A stretch of 64,000 nucleotides of DNA from Bacillota bacterium (GTDB lineage: Bacteria; Bacillota; Sulfobacillia; Sulfobacillales; Sulfobacillaceae), in the NCBI GenBank assembly GCA_021841025.1, contig JAKBWA010000010.1, positions 62,001 to 126,000 of the forward strand, given 5' to 3'. Position 1 is the stretch's first letter. Each line of letters begins with the position of its first letter. Below are positions 36,843 to 46,135 of this stretch, piece by piece. Both the position numbers and the translations under genes were made by a program. Below the pieces are notes generated by a model. The model made no database searches, had not been told where the DNA came from, and saw only the letters and a list, made by a program, of their open reading frames with translations.

Positions 36843-37856
36843 TTAGAGCCTGCCTCGGTGTAAATGAAATACCGGATCAAGACGACCCACTTCAAGTCCT
36901 CGGTGATTCACACTGACTAAGTTCACGAGCCGTTCCAATGCCATTTGTTCACGGGGAGAAAGAATACCCATTTCCGACAAAACACGAACAACAGTAGGTG
37001 CTACCGTGCGTGCAGAGCCGTCATCCACCTTGAGTGCTATCCCCAAACCGTTTTCGGGAATACCAATGCAAAAGACGGCTTCTGCGCCCCCTTTAGCAAT
37101 AAACCGGTTTTGAGTCGCCTCGGCCAAAATGACTTCAAGACGGCCCTCACCACTGACCAAATATGGATGAATCCGCATGGCCTCACTAATCACATGGGAC
37201 GCAGCCTGTATGTCTTCCGGCAACCCTCGGGGATCCACCAAGCGTGCATAAGCCAAAGCCATTCGGGTCAAAGGAAGATAAAACGTTGGAACACTGCATC
37301 CGTCAGTTCCCGTAACCAATTCGGATTCCGTCATATCTGTCATCAATGAAATCATGTGGCGAATTTCCTGTTGAACCGGGTGATCCGCGCTTTCATATCC
37401 GGCCAAAGGGGCTTGCAGCATACGTGCCAGGGTCAGCATGCCGGAGTGTTTTCCACTGCAGTTGTTGTGCAATGCCGTCGGGCTTTCCCCCGATTTTTCC
37501 AAAAGACGCGCAGAAGGCACATGACTGGGAGCGTGTACCCCGCACGCCAAATCTTTGGGCGTGGCGTCAATGCGGTGCAATAGCGAGAGGACTTGTTGAA
37601 TATGCTGGGGTTCTCCTCCGTGAGAGGCACAAATAATGGCCACGTCTTCTCCTGAGAACCGATAGCGGTCCATGGCCCCCGATAGGATTACTGGCAAGGC
37701 TTGAAAGGGTTTGGCGCTCGAGCGCCAAAAGGTTTTGCGTTCAGGGTCCCCCAGCCAATATCGAACGTTTCCTAAACTATCCACCACGGCGACATCGGCA
37801 AATGCCCGGCTCTCTACAACATTTCCCCGAATAATATCTACTGCTCGTTCTGCCAT
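36843..37856 (-). CDS. asparaginase II family protein
   Basis: L-asparagine amidohydrolase of the type first known from Rhizobium etli, unrelated to the E. coli enzymes. Signs of the family are the N-terminal RGNVVESRAFADVAVVD, FWRSSAKPFQALP, CASHGGEPQHI and the central HNNCSGKHSGML followed by TGTDGCSVPTFYLPL. It is 337 aa, normal length. It is 2 nt after the stop of a class I amidotransferase-type hydrolase on the same strand. The pair may act in breakdown of amide or glutamyl compounds. Confidence 0.88.
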   Translation of the reverse strand: MAERAVDIIRGNVVESRAFADVAVVDSLGNVRYWLGDPERKTFWRSSAKPFQALPVILSGAMDRYRFSGEDVAIICASHGGEPQHIQQVLSLLHRIDATPKDLACGVHAPSHVPSARLLEKSGESPTALHNNCSGKHSGMLTLARMLQAPLAGYESADHPVQQEIRHMISLMTDMTESELVTGTDGCSVPTFYLPLTRMALAYARLVDPRGLPEDIQAASHVISEAMRIHPYLVSGEGRLEVILAEATQNRFIAKGGAEAVFCIGIPENGLGIALKVDDGSARTVAPTVVRVLSEMGILSPREQMALERLVNLVSVNHRGLEVGRLDPVFHLHRGRL

Positions 37857-37858
37857 AA

Positions 37859-38602
37859 CTATATTTTTTCCTCCTGATATTGTCGTGCCGCTTTAACAAA
37901 TGAAACAAATAATTGCAGCGCTTCCGGATGGGAATCGACCAAATCTTCCGGATGCCACTGGACCCCCAATCCAAACGGATACGCCACTCGCTCCATGCCT
38001 TCAATCAAACCGTCTTCGGCATATGCCGTAACAGTCCAGTCTTTGGGCACCGTCATCACCGCTTGATGATGAAATGAATTAACCGAAATCTCCTGGGCAC
38101 CCATAATCGCCTTTAAAAGACTGGATTGTTCCATCCGTACCAGATGGGTAACTTGAGCTCTAGGCTCAGTTTGGGAATGGTTTAGACAAGAGGAGGGATA
38201 CCCTGAAGGAATGTCCTGAATTAAAGAACCGTCTCCCGCCACCGCCAGGGCCTGGATACCGCGGCAAATGCCAAAAATAGGCATGGACAAGGCATAAGCC
38301 GTTTGAATCAACAAAAGTTCCGTGTGATCACGCTCCGGTGACACACCTCCCCATTTGGTGCCTGCATCTTCTTTCCCGTAAAGAGCCGGATCAAAATCCC
38401 CTCCCCCCGTCAAAAGGAGTCCATGACAACTCTTTAAGGCTTCAGCACTTTCAGCGATGTTTGCCAATAATATCGGTACCCCTCCAGCCAATTGAACGGC
38501 ATGCAGATAAGTAGAACGCACAAAGTCACGGGCCACACCATCCGGCCCCGTCTCGCGAGAAAGAGAAATTCCGATGAGAGGTCTTAATAGGGATTCCACC
38601 AT
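37859..38602 (-). CDS. class I amidotransferase-like peptidase C26 (PuuD type)
   Basis: Gamma-glutamyl hydrolase-like enzyme. The nucleophile Cys113 is in FGICRGIQALAV, the oxyanion region is LLLTGGGDFDPALYG, and the His and Glu are in GVQWHPEDL near residue 217. Related enzymes cleave gamma-glutamyl-GABA in putrescine breakdown; no other puu gene is here, so the substrate is open. It is upstream of and probably co-transcribed with asparaginase II. Confidence 0.85.
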   Translation of the reverse strand: MVESLLRPLIGISLSRETGPDGVARDFVRSTYLHAVQLAGGVPILLANIAESAEALKSCHGLLLTGGGDFDPALYGKEDAGTKWGGVSPERDHTELLLIQTAYALSMPIFGICRGIQALAVAGDGSLIQDIPSGYPSSCLNHSQTEPRAQVTHLVRMEQSSLLKAIMGAQEISVNSFHHQAVMTVPKDWTVTAYAEDGLIEGMERVAYPFGLGVQWHPEDLVDSHPEALQLFVSFVKAARQYQEEKI

Positions 38603-39020
38603 GAATTAGCCACCTTTTCTTATTATTGTGTTTGATACCGCATCACGTGAATCCGGGAATAATGCCACAATTGTCTAACTTCTCGCTCGGTTGCACGCGT
38701 TGTTTTCCGACGATCTTCCGAACAACATTCTCTGAGGTATTGAATAATGTCAGCAGTTGCCCAAAAGCCTAGAGAAATAGATTGCCGTTCGCCAGAGCTT
38801 TGCTTGCTTGGCCGAGTGCAGAAGAATTGGGGTGTACCCTCTTGGGAATTCCCTTATCTGGAGAATCAGCATCCTCTTTACGCGCCACGGGCCACGAGAT
38901 CGAAACCGGCCCTGAAAACTCCAACCTTTTCGTTCTCCGAATAAAAGCCTCGGCCAAGCCACGCCACACAGTTCAATAAGCCGTTAAGCTATTGACTCTT
39001 GTCATGATATGATGCATGGA
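38603..39020. other. intergenic region, nothing firm
   Basis: About 420 bp between the C26 peptidase and the mazF terminator. Several 65-70 codon frames overlap here on both strands, without ribosome sites or recognisable families. A TGATATGAT extended -10-like string lies at 39003-39011 on the plus strand, pointing into the antisense of mazF. Confidence 0.4.
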
Positions 39021-39054
39021 ATCAAAAGAAAAGTGAGCCCTTCAACGGACTCAC
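39021..39054 (-). terminator. terminator of the acpS-to-mazF unit
   Basis: On the minus strand GTGAGTCC, loop GTTGAA, GGGCTCAC, then TTTTCTTTTG. It begins 10 nt past the mazF stop. Confidence 0.88.
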
Positions 39055-39063
39055 CAGATATCC

Positions 39064-39429
39064 TCACAAATCAGTCAACCCGAGACTAATCACGATGGCT
39101 TGATTGACCCTGTTCATCACTTCCGGACTTAAATGCGCAATGCGCTCTTTCAGTCGCCTCTTATCGATTGTTCGGATTTGTTCCAGTAAAATTACCGAGT
39201 TCCGGTCGAGATTGGACTCCTCAGATCTTAGTTCCACGTGAATAGGCAACCGTGTCTTGAATATTTGTGAGGTCACCGCACAAATAATCGTGGTCGGGCT
39301 ATACCGATTACCAATGTCATTTTGCAAAATCAGAACGGGACGTATCCCGCCTTGCTCCGATCCCACCACGGGAGATAGATCCGCAAAAAAAATGTCTCCA
39401 CGCTTCACTACTGTATCTGAGGTCGCCAC
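39064..39429 (-). CDS. mazF: MazF/NdoA-type mRNA endoribonuclease toxin
   Basis: Sequence-specific RNase toxin of the PemK/MazF fold. The family start VKRGDIFFADLSPVVGSEQGGIRPVLILQND is complete, followed by TTIICAVTSQ, LPIHVEL and SVILLEQIRTIDKRRL. 121 aa, close to Bacillus EndoA (116). It lies 3 nt after its antitoxin and downstream of alr, the same order as ndoAI-ndoA in Bacillus. It ends at a strong terminator. Confidence 0.93.
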   Translation of the reverse strand: MATSDTVVKRGDIFFADLSPVVGSEQGGIRPVLILQNDIGNRYSPTTIICAVTSQIFKTRLPIHVELRSEESNLDRNSVILLEQIRTIDKRRLKERIAHLSPEVMNRVNQAIVISLGLTDL

Positions 39430-39432
39430 CGA

Positions 39433-39687
39433 TTACTCCCTAGAATATCCAGCGTATTCCCAATGTTCTTCAGCGAGGGCGGCGTTAAGCGAACCAAGTT
39501 CCTGGTATCCTTGAATCAATTCCTCTCGGAGTTGTTGCTTTCGCTGTTCGGCAAGATAAAACTCGACGCTTTCACGAATGACTTCGCTCCGATGACGGCC
39601 TTCCCCATCCGCCATCTTGTCCAATGCATCTACCAGATGATGGGGTAAACGCACAATAACGCGACGGTTTTCTTCCAAATTACCCAC
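39433..39687 (-). CDS. mazE: antitoxin, ribbon-helix-helix (NdoAI/EndoAI type)
   Basis: 84-aa antitoxin and autorepressor. The RHH domain is RRVIVRLPHHLVDALDKMA and HRSEVIRESVEFYLAEQRK (residues 8-50); the C-terminal part (EELIQGYQELGSLNAALAEE) is the toxin-binding tail. Its tail resembles Bacillus YdcD rather than E. coli MazE. It is placed between alr and mazF. Confidence 0.88.
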   Translation of the reverse strand: MGNLEENRRVIVRLPHHLVDALDKMADGEGRHRSEVIRESVEFYLAEQRKQQLREELIQGYQELGSLNAALAEEHWEYAGYSRE

Positions 39688-39734
39688 CTCTTTCCCTCTT
39701 CCAGTTCAATTATAGACTTCGCAAAATTTTACTG

Positions 39735-40841
39735 TCAATTCCCGTATATCCGAGGAATTCTAGCCGACAGCCCTGTGACAATTTCATAACCAATAGTATC
39801 CAACAATTCTGCCAATTGGTCTGCTGAAATTGACTGTCCTTCTTGATTTCCAATGAGCACAACCTTATCGCCTACCTGCACCTCGTCTTCGATCCCCACC
39901 CCTACGTTCAGCTGGTCCATGGAAATACGACCGAGTACCGGACAAGCCCGTCCACGAATTAGCACATGAGATCGATTAGACAGTCCCCGTCGGTAACCAT
40001 CAGCATACCCTATAGGGACTGTGGCAATTTTCATGGGGGTCGGGGTGACATAAGTACCCCCGTAACCCACAGGAAATCCCTTCTCCACTTCTTTCACAAA
40101 CACCACTTCCGATGTCAGGTCCAAAACCGGTCTCAAGGCTGCCGGCATATCGTTATAAGCCGCCAGTCCATACATAGCGATGCCCACGCGTACCAGATTA
40201 AAATGGGTGCCAGGAAAGCGGAGGGCAGCCGCTGAATTGGCCGCATGTATCCAAGTCGGGGTTATTCCATTTTTCCGGCATTTTTCGACCACATCCAAAA
40301 ATCGCGACGTTTGGCGCATTGTTTCTTGAGCCGTCCCAGCGTCTGCATTGGCAAAATGGGTCATGAGCCCTTGGAAAATGACCCCCGGATGGCGAAGGCG
40401 TTCAATCCATTCGTCATCGAAGCCATCCGGACTCATGCCGATCCGTCCCATACCGGTGTCGATCTTGATGTGGATTTTCACCGGCTTTCCCGTTTTCTGT
40501 CCCACCAACACAGCTTGGTCGAATGTTGCGGGATCGAACACGACGATCTCCAGATCTGAGCGCACAGCCTCCTCTATTTGGTAAAGCGGAACTTGTCCGA
40601 GCACAAGAATCGGCACCCGAATTCCTTGACCCCTCAGGTACATTCCTTCTTCCACTAGCGCAACCCCCAGGTATTTAGCTCCAGCCGCAATTGCAGTACG
40701 GGCTATGGGTTCTGCCCCGTGCCCGTAACCGTCGGCTTTCACCACAGCCATAAAAGAAACCTGGGGATTAAGTTTGGATTCAATCCACTTGACATTGTCA
40801 TACAATCGGTCCAAATAGACCGTTGCCACTGTCGGCCTCAT
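39735..40841 (-). CDS. alr: alanine racemase
   Basis: PLP enzyme making D-alanine for the cell wall. Lys35 in MAVVKADGYGHGAEP binds PLP. Substrate and cofactor contacts lie in IHIKIDTGMGRIGM, HAANSAAAL, VRVGIAMYGL and VGYADGYRRGLSNR, and the second catalytic Tyr is in the VGYGGTYVTP segment. 368 aa. The gene order nnr-alr-mazE-mazF matches Bacillus. Confidence 0.96.
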   Translation of the reverse strand: MRPTVATVYLDRLYDNVKWIESKLNPQVSFMAVVKADGYGHGAEPIARTAIAAGAKYLGVALVEEGMYLRGQGIRVPILVLGQVPLYQIEEAVRSDLEIVVFDPATFDQAVLVGQKTGKPVKIHIKIDTGMGRIGMSPDGFDDEWIERLRHPGVIFQGLMTHFANADAGTAQETMRQTSRFLDVVEKCRKNGITPTWIHAANSAAALRFPGTHFNLVRVGIAMYGLAAYNDMPAALRPVLDLTSEVVFVKEVEKGFPVGYGGTYVTPTPMKIATVPIGYADGYRRGLSNRSHVLIRGRACPVLGRISMDQLNVGVGIEDEVQVGDKVVLIGNQEGQSISADQLAELLDTIGYEIVTGLSARIPRIYGN

Positions 40842-40914
40842 TCTATGCCTACCTCTCTATATGCCTTCATTTGTCTTCTTTATTCCTTGATTGGCTATTT
40901 CGTTAGATTCCACC

Positions 40915-42423
40915 CTAGAGACTTATGGGCAACGATGGGGGGATCTCACCTTCCCTCACGCTGTCCCAAGCCTTGCCCAATGCCGCGATAATGTCTGTGG
41001 CCACGACGCTCAAGCCTTGATCGCGCTCGGCCCAAATACCGGCCCATCCATGTAAATATGTGGCAAAAGCCGCTTCTTCGCCAGATTCGTTTGGAGGCGA
41101 TTTTGCCAATAAAGCCGCCACAATGCCGGAGAGCACATCTCCTGATCCTGCCGTTGCCAAGCTAGGAGTATTGACCGTATTGACAAAAACCCCCTTTGCG
41201 CCCGTTAAGGAAAAGGGGCCTTTGAGAATCACCGACACCTTAAAGTGACTCACCGCTTGTCTCACAGCGCGGTAACGGAACTCATCCACCTCTTGGGAAC
41301 TCATCCCCAACAACCGCCCCATTTCACCAGCATGCGGAGTGAGCACACTGCCTGATGGAAGCACCACGGCCGTGTCTTCTGTCAATAGGCGAAGGGCATC
41401 CGCATCCACCACCAACGGTTTGTTCAGCGATGAAATATCCCGAAGTAAAGGAGGATGCACATGAGGACCTAGCCCTGGCCCCACGACGATAATATCCGCT
41501 CGCCGTAATCTCTCCCGGTCTTCGGAACTGAATTCCCATCCGCTATGGACCTTGATCCCTCTAACCAAAAGTGGCGTAGGCGCCTGAATTCTATTCAAAA
41601 TAGTTTCCGGAACAAATAGTTCGACCAATCCGGCCCCGGTCTTCAAGGCCGCTAGAGCCGCCAAAACCGGGGCACCAGGCATCGATTCTGATCCTCCGAC
41701 CACAGCCACCGTGCCACGCCGGTATTTGTGCGTATAAAAATCCCGTCCCGATACTCGTTGACGAGCCCATAAGGGGTTCAACCAGTAACCGGACAGGGCT
41801 CTCATATCAGGCAGTCCAATGTCCAGCACCACCAACTGTCCGCCGAAACGGGAACCTGGGTAGCCGAAATGTCCCCACTTGGCAGCGCCAAACGTTAAGG
41901 TTTTAGCAGCCTGCACGCTTTCCAAGTTATAGGCTCCACTGTCGGCGTCAATTCCCGACAAAATGTCCAGCGCATAAAGGGGAATCTTATTTTGGGACAA
42001 GAGGTGCCACAGTCGGTTAAAGTCTTGGTTGGTTACGCTGCCGTGAAATCCTGTACCAAAGACTCCATCGACAACCCAGTGATACGAGCTGAGATTCGTA
42101 ACCGAATCGACCACCTTCGCACCGTAGGACACGGCAGCCTGGAGCAAGCTTTCGCCTAGGGCAAATGAGGGCCGCCCCAAGGGCATCACAATCGAAACAT
42201 CCAGATGACGAGCCAGGTGTCGAGCCGCAACAAGGGCATCCCCCCCATTGTGCCCTTTACCCACGAGGATCAACCCCGGTCCAGATAATTCCGGGAGCAA
42301 ATAATATGCCGCACGAGCCCCGGCATTTTCCATAAGCCAGGACAATTCAATATTCAGCTCCTGGGCGCGTTTGTCATGCGCCCGTGATTCCTCCGCGGTC
42401 CAAACCGCATAATTTTCCATCAT
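40915..42423 (-). CDS. nnr: bifunctional NAD(P)HX epimerase / dehydratase
   Basis: Repairs hydrated NAD(P)H. The N-terminal YjeF domain is the epimerase (LMENAGARAAYYLLPE, LVGKGHNGGDALVAARHLA, VDGVFGTGFHG, DILSGIDADSG). The C-terminal ribokinase-like domain is the ADP/ATP-dependent dehydratase (VVGGSESMPGAPVLAALAALKTGAG, VGPGLG, LTPHAGEMGRLLG, TAGSGDVLSGIVAALLA). The frame is open to 42522, but ATG 42423 overlaps the acpS stop as ATGA and has AGGGGAG 9 nt upstream. About 502 aa. Confidence 0.94.
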   Translation of the reverse strand: MMENYAVWTAEESRAHDKRAQELNIELSWLMENAGARAAYYLLPELSGPGLILVGKGHNGGDALVAARHLARHLDVSIVMPLGRPSFALGESLLQAAVSYGAKVVDSVTNLSSYHWVVDGVFGTGFHGSVTNQDFNRLWHLLSQNKIPLYALDILSGIDADSGAYNLESVQAAKTLTFGAAKWGHFGYPGSRFGGQLVVLDIGLPDMRALSGYWLNPLWARQRVSGRDFYTHKYRRGTVAVVGGSESMPGAPVLAALAALKTGAGLVELFVPETILNRIQAPTPLLVRGIKVHSGWEFSSEDRERLRRADIIVVGPGLGPHVHPPLLRDISSLNKPLVVDADALRLLTEDTAVVLPSGSVLTPHAGEMGRLLGMSSQEVDEFRYRAVRQAVSHFKVSVILKGPFSLTGAKGVFVNTVNTPSLATAGSGDVLSGIVAALLAKSPPNESGEEAAFATYLHGWAGIWAERDQGLSVVATDIIAALGKAWDSVREGEIPPSLPISL

Positions 42424-42797
42424 TTCGCAAGACTCCCCTGTTCCAGGACCACCACCGCAATCGCATACTGGCGTTCGTGTGTGAAGGACATCCAGATTTT
42501 CAACTGACGCTCGGCAATCCATTCACCTAAGGGTCCCTGAATACGGACTTCGGGTTCTTCGCGAACCCGGCGAATAATTTCTATGTCCTTCCACCGGCTA
42601 TGATGGATACCACCGCACGCTTTAATCAGAGCTTCCTTACCCGCAAACCGGGCAGCCCAACGCCGAATACTGTCACGGCCGCTTCCGACACTTTGCGCTT
42701 CTTCGATCGAAAAAATCCGCGAAACAAAACGAGGATTACGCACTGCATCTGCTATCCGGTTAATATCTGCCGCATCAATCCCAATTCCGTAGATCAC
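42420..42797 (-). CDS. acpS: holo-[acyl-carrier-protein] synthase
   Basis: Adds the 4'-phosphopantetheine arm to acyl carrier protein. The Mg-binding Asp is in GIGIDAADINRI, and the second motif is ARFAGKEALIKACG. 125 aa, standard. Start GTG 42797 with AAGGTG upstream. It heads the unit acpS-nnr-alr-mazE-mazF. Confidence 0.94.
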   Translation of the reverse strand: MIYGIGIDAADINRIADAVRNPRFVSRIFSIEEAQSVGSGRDSIRRWAARFAGKEALIKACGGIHHSRWKDIEIIRRVREEPEVRIQGPLGEWIAERQLKIWMSFTHERQYAIAVVVLEQGSLAK

Positions 42798-43148
42798 ACT
42801 TCACCTTCTTGATGGCCAAACCCGCTGATGATACATTGTCTGCCTTCGATACTCTTGTGGCGGATCACAAGGGCAAACGAGGCGGCTGTCTTGTCGTATC
42901 CAATGGTCGGTATGGTTGAAGCTGTTCTCACTTGTCAAGAGTACACAAAAGAGTAGAAATGAGTCCCCGGCCATGGGCAGGGCTAATCCTCTCCACAACC
43001 GAATTCCTCCCCCCTGCCAACTCCTCATAGGGGGCAGAGGACTGCGAAATCTATTTCAATTTGAGGCGCCGAGCACCTTGGCTTTGGTTTTTAGTCTCGT
43101 CCATTATAGCCGAAAAGCCCTTAAGGGAAAATCCAGCCAGGCTCTGAC
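42798..43148. other. intergenic region with a candidate acpS promoter
   Basis: On the minus strand a TTGACA hexamer lies at 42942-42937, with CATACC 18 nt after it; the -10 is poor. Nothing else is seen in the 351 bp. A plus-strand frame of 108 codons runs into ftcD and is a shadow. Confidence 0.35.
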
Positions 43149-44063
43149 TTATGGAAGTTTTGGGTCTGTGTCTTCTGAATCTTCATGGCATAAAGCCCAT
43201 TCCAGAACCTGGGTCAAATCAAAATCGACTTGTTGCAAATAATAGCGAGCCGTATCCACTAGGGCTCTAGCAGGCATGAGTCCCACCAATTCAGTTCGAA
43301 ATATGCTGACACCAAAGCGTCCGGCTTCCTGCCGCACGGCTTCCAGAGCCCGGGGAAGCGGCGTTTTGGGATAATCGACAAGATTCATGGAGACCTGAAC
43401 TCGTGCCCGGCTTAGCGTATTCATAGGGAGGGCTTTCACCCCGCTAAGCCCGCCCGTCGAGGCACGGACTGATTCTGCCACCTTCTTGGCGATATTCATA
43501 TCGTTCGTATTCAACAAGACATTGAAGGCAATCAAGGGATTTCTCGCTCCGATTGCAACGGCCCCCGCAGTAGGATGAGGGTATGGCGGACCATAGTCTG
43601 GAGGATCTTCTGCCATTTTATGCCGAAGCCTTTCAAATTGTCCCCGGCGAACGTCCGCGAGGTTTTTATGCTGGGGTTTTGTCGCCGCCATTTCATATAA
43701 ATAGACGGGCAACTCAAGCTCTTCTGCAATGCGGTGTCCAAGGTTCTCGGCCCAGCGCACCGCATCCTCCATCGTTGCGCCTTTTAACGGCACGAATGGT
43801 ATCACATCAACGGATCCCATCCGAGGATGGCATCCCCGATGCCCGCGTAAATCGATAAGTGTGACAGCCGCTTTGGCTGCACGAAACATCGCCTCTGCCA
43901 AATCCTGTGCTTCGCCCACAGCCGTCATCACCGAACGGTTATGATCCCCATCCATCGCCATATCCAATATCCGGACACCCGAAATCCGAGCTGATTCTAA
44001 GATCGTCTGAACCACATCCTTGCGGCGTCCTTCCGAGAAATTGGGAATGCATTCCAAAATCAT
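43149..44063 (-). CDS. ftcD: glutamate formimidoyltransferase
   Basis: Transfers the formimino group between glutamate and tetrahydrofolate in histidine breakdown. The 304-aa protein has only the transferase domain: LECIPNFSEGRRKDVV, DGDHNRSVMT, LIDLRGHRGCHPRMGSVDVIPFVP and the later VQVSMNLVDYPKTPL. The cyclodeaminase half found in animals is absent. It overlaps the molybdopterin enzyme by 1 nt (TAATG). No other hut gene is in the window, so its link with that enzyme is unclear. Confidence 0.92.
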   Translation of the reverse strand: MILECIPNFSEGRRKDVVQTILESARISGVRILDMAMDGDHNRSVMTAVGEAQDLAEAMFRAAKAAVTLIDLRGHRGCHPRMGSVDVIPFVPLKGATMEDAVRWAENLGHRIAEELELPVYLYEMAATKPQHKNLADVRRGQFERLRHKMAEDPPDYGPPYPHPTAGAVAIGARNPLIAFNVLLNTNDMNIAKKVAESVRASTGGLSGVKALPMNTLSRARVQVSMNLVDYPKTPLPRALEAVRQEAGRFGVSIFRTELVGLMPARALVDTARYYLQQVDFDLTQVLEWALCHEDSEDTDPKLP

Positions 44064-46102
44064 TATACTTCCTCCCGTTTATAGGCTTCTACTGTTACGC
44101 GGCTATCATAGAATGTGGATCCGCCCCCATAATCCGACAAGTCCTGACTAGTCAGCTGATTGACGTTGACACCTTGATCACGGTTCCATGTGACAGCATA
44201 ACTAAGAAGCACTCCCGGCGATACTTTTTCACTGCTCCTCAATACGAAACAGGCTGAACCCAAAGTGTTAAAGAGCCGCACCTCATCGCCCTCTTGGAGA
44301 TCCAATTGTTTCATATCATCGCGATGCATATAAACGGTGGGCTCTGTCTCTGACGTCAGAAGACTATTGACATTGCCGAAGCTGGACTTAATAGTGTTTT
44401 TCCGAGAGGGACTGATAAGCCAGAATAACTTTTGTCCGTCCTGGGTTTTGACCGGACCACGTCCCACTTTTACACTGTCCTCAAGGGGCAATGGTTTCAG
44501 ACGCAACCCACGGGGCGGAATATTAAAGTCAAGAAAGGGACGTGCACTTGGCGAAATATGGATTTTTTGCACCGGGTTATCTTGCAGGGATTCCCACGTA
44601 ATATTCTGCAACCAGGGATGAGACGTTTGCAAAGCTTGCCGGACTAACGCTTCGTCAGAATCCTGGACCCAAGTTTCCTGGCCAAACCCCATCGCCTTAG
44701 CCAACCGACGAAAAAATTCGGTATTGGACACCGCTTCTCCCGGCGCCTCGACCGCCTTCGCGTTTAGCTGAATGTAACGGTGCCAGTACGACAAGTGCAA
44801 ATCCACAATCTCTGGGAACATCGCCGCAGGCAACACCCAGTCGGCATAACGGGCCGTATCTGTCATCATTTGTTCGTGTACGACACACAGCAAATCCTCC
44901 CGTAACAAACCGGCCAATACAGCGGATTGATCTGGGGCTGTGGCGGCTGGATTCGCATTATAGACGATCAAAGCTTTCACGGGCGGTTTTGAGCGCATGG
45001 AAAGAGCTTGACCCAGTTGCAGCATATTAATCTCACGAGGACTGCCGTTCAGAAGATCAGGGCGCGTCAGTAATTCCCGGTTTATGGGGAAGGCGTCGGC
45101 GTTACTCTGCAAATGTCCCCCTCCAGGGTACCGATAAGATCCACTCAAGATAGACAAGGCGGATATCGCCCAAACAGCCTGTGCTCCATAACGATGTCTT
45201 TGGACACCGTATCCGGTGCGAATCAGCAAAGGCGGCCGATGGATTAGTTCTTGAGCAAGAGTTTCGATAATGTGGCTCTGCACTCCCGTAATTTGATCGG
45301 CTCGGGCCACTGTCCAAGGTTCCACGGCTCGGCGGTATTCGTCTAACCCTGATCCAAACTGTTCGACAAAGGCGGCATCAAACAGCGACGATTTGACCCA
45401 ATAGCGGCCTATGGCCATGGCCAGCGCCGCATCCGAACCGGGGTTGATGGCGATATGCCCGCCGTAGCGCTGCGCACTCTCGGTTTTTAAGGGATCGATA
45501 ACGAGCACTTTGGCACCTTTGGCCACAGCCTGATCCAGAAGCGGAACCTGATGCAAATTCGTGGCTACGGGATTCGAACCCCACAGGACAATTTGGCCCA
45601 TGTTGGGAATCATCAGGGGATCGGGGCCTATACGGGATCCATAGACCCACAGAAGTGCTGCGTCCGCCGCCCCGCTGCAAATCGTTCGGGCGAGTCTTGA
45701 AGCGCCAATACGGTGAAAAAATCGCCTATCCATTGAAGCTGTACTCAATACGCCCATATTCCCCGCAAAGCTGTAGGGCATAATGGCCTCAGCACCAAAC
45801 TCTTGGACAATTTTATCCAGACGCAGCCCAATCTCTGCCATGGCCTCATCCCAGCTGCTGCGGATAAAACGCCCTGAACCCTTTGGTCCTACTCTTCTCA
45901 TAGGATAAAGGATCCGATCAGGGTGGGAGAGGCGCTCGAGGTAGCGATTCACCTTTAAGCACGCAAACCCTTTGGTTAAAGGATGCTTCCTTTCGCCTTG
46001 GATTCTTACAACCCGGCCCGCGGCAATGGTCAGTTCCAAACCGCAGGTATCATAACAGTCGTGGGGGCAGACTCCATATACGGAATCATGCTCACAGCCC
46101 AT
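44063..46102 (-). CDS. molybdopterin oxidoreductase, formate dehydrogenase/polysulfide reductase superfamily
   Basis: Mo/W-bis-MGD enzyme of 679 aa. The N-terminus binds a 4Fe-4S cluster by Cys12, Cys16, Cys20 and Cys48 (CPHDCYDTCG...FACLK). The catalytic domain has GFACLKVNRYLERL, a Cys in ARTICSGAADAAL near residue 143 where molybdenum ligands often lie, VLWGSNPVATNLHQVP, DPLKTES and a C-terminal MopB domain (LISPSRKNTIKSSFGNVNSL). No twin-arginine signal is visible, so it is cytoplasmic by sequence. The substrate cannot be told. It follows a cupredoxin-like lipoprotein by 33 nt. Confidence 0.85.
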   Translation of the reverse strand: MGCEHDSVYGVCPHDCYDTCGLELTIAAGRVVRIQGERKHPLTKGFACLKVNRYLERLSHPDRILYPMRRVGPKGSGRFIRSSWDEAMAEIGLRLDKIVQEFGAEAIMPYSFAGNMGVLSTASMDRRFFHRIGASRLARTICSGAADAALLWVYGSRIGPDPLMIPNMGQIVLWGSNPVATNLHQVPLLDQAVAKGAKVLVIDPLKTESAQRYGGHIAINPGSDAALAMAIGRYWVKSSLFDAAFVEQFGSGLDEYRRAVEPWTVARADQITGVQSHIIETLAQELIHRPPLLIRTGYGVQRHRYGAQAVWAISALSILSGSYRYPGGGHLQSNADAFPINRELLTRPDLLNGSPREINMLQLGQALSMRSKPPVKALIVYNANPAATAPDQSAVLAGLLREDLLCVVHEQMMTDTARYADWVLPAAMFPEIVDLHLSYWHRYIQLNAKAVEAPGEAVSNTEFFRRLAKAMGFGQETWVQDSDEALVRQALQTSHPWLQNITWESLQDNPVQKIHISPSARPFLDFNIPPRGLRLKPLPLEDSVKVGRGPVKTQDGQKLFWLISPSRKNTIKSSFGNVNSLLTSETEPTVYMHRDDMKQLDLQEGDEVRLFNTLGSACFVLRSSEKVSPGVLLSYAVTWNRDQGVNVNQLTSQDLSDYGGGSTFYDSRVTVEAYKREEV

Positions 46103-46135
46103 AATTCGTTCGCCCCCTGCCTGTTCAATCTATGA

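Noticed and set aside
38747-38979. Several 65-70 codon frames on both strands before mazF
   Set aside because: Mutually overlapping, no ribosome sites, no recognised families.
38992-39011. Plus-strand TTGACT and TGATATGAT strings near the mazF terminator
   Set aside because: Spacing between them does not fit a sigma-A promoter and no plus-strand gene follows.
39064-39687. mazEF considered as a novel mobile toxin-antitoxin system
   Set aside because: It sits downstream of alr as in Bacillus, so it is the common chromosomal NdoAI-NdoA pair.
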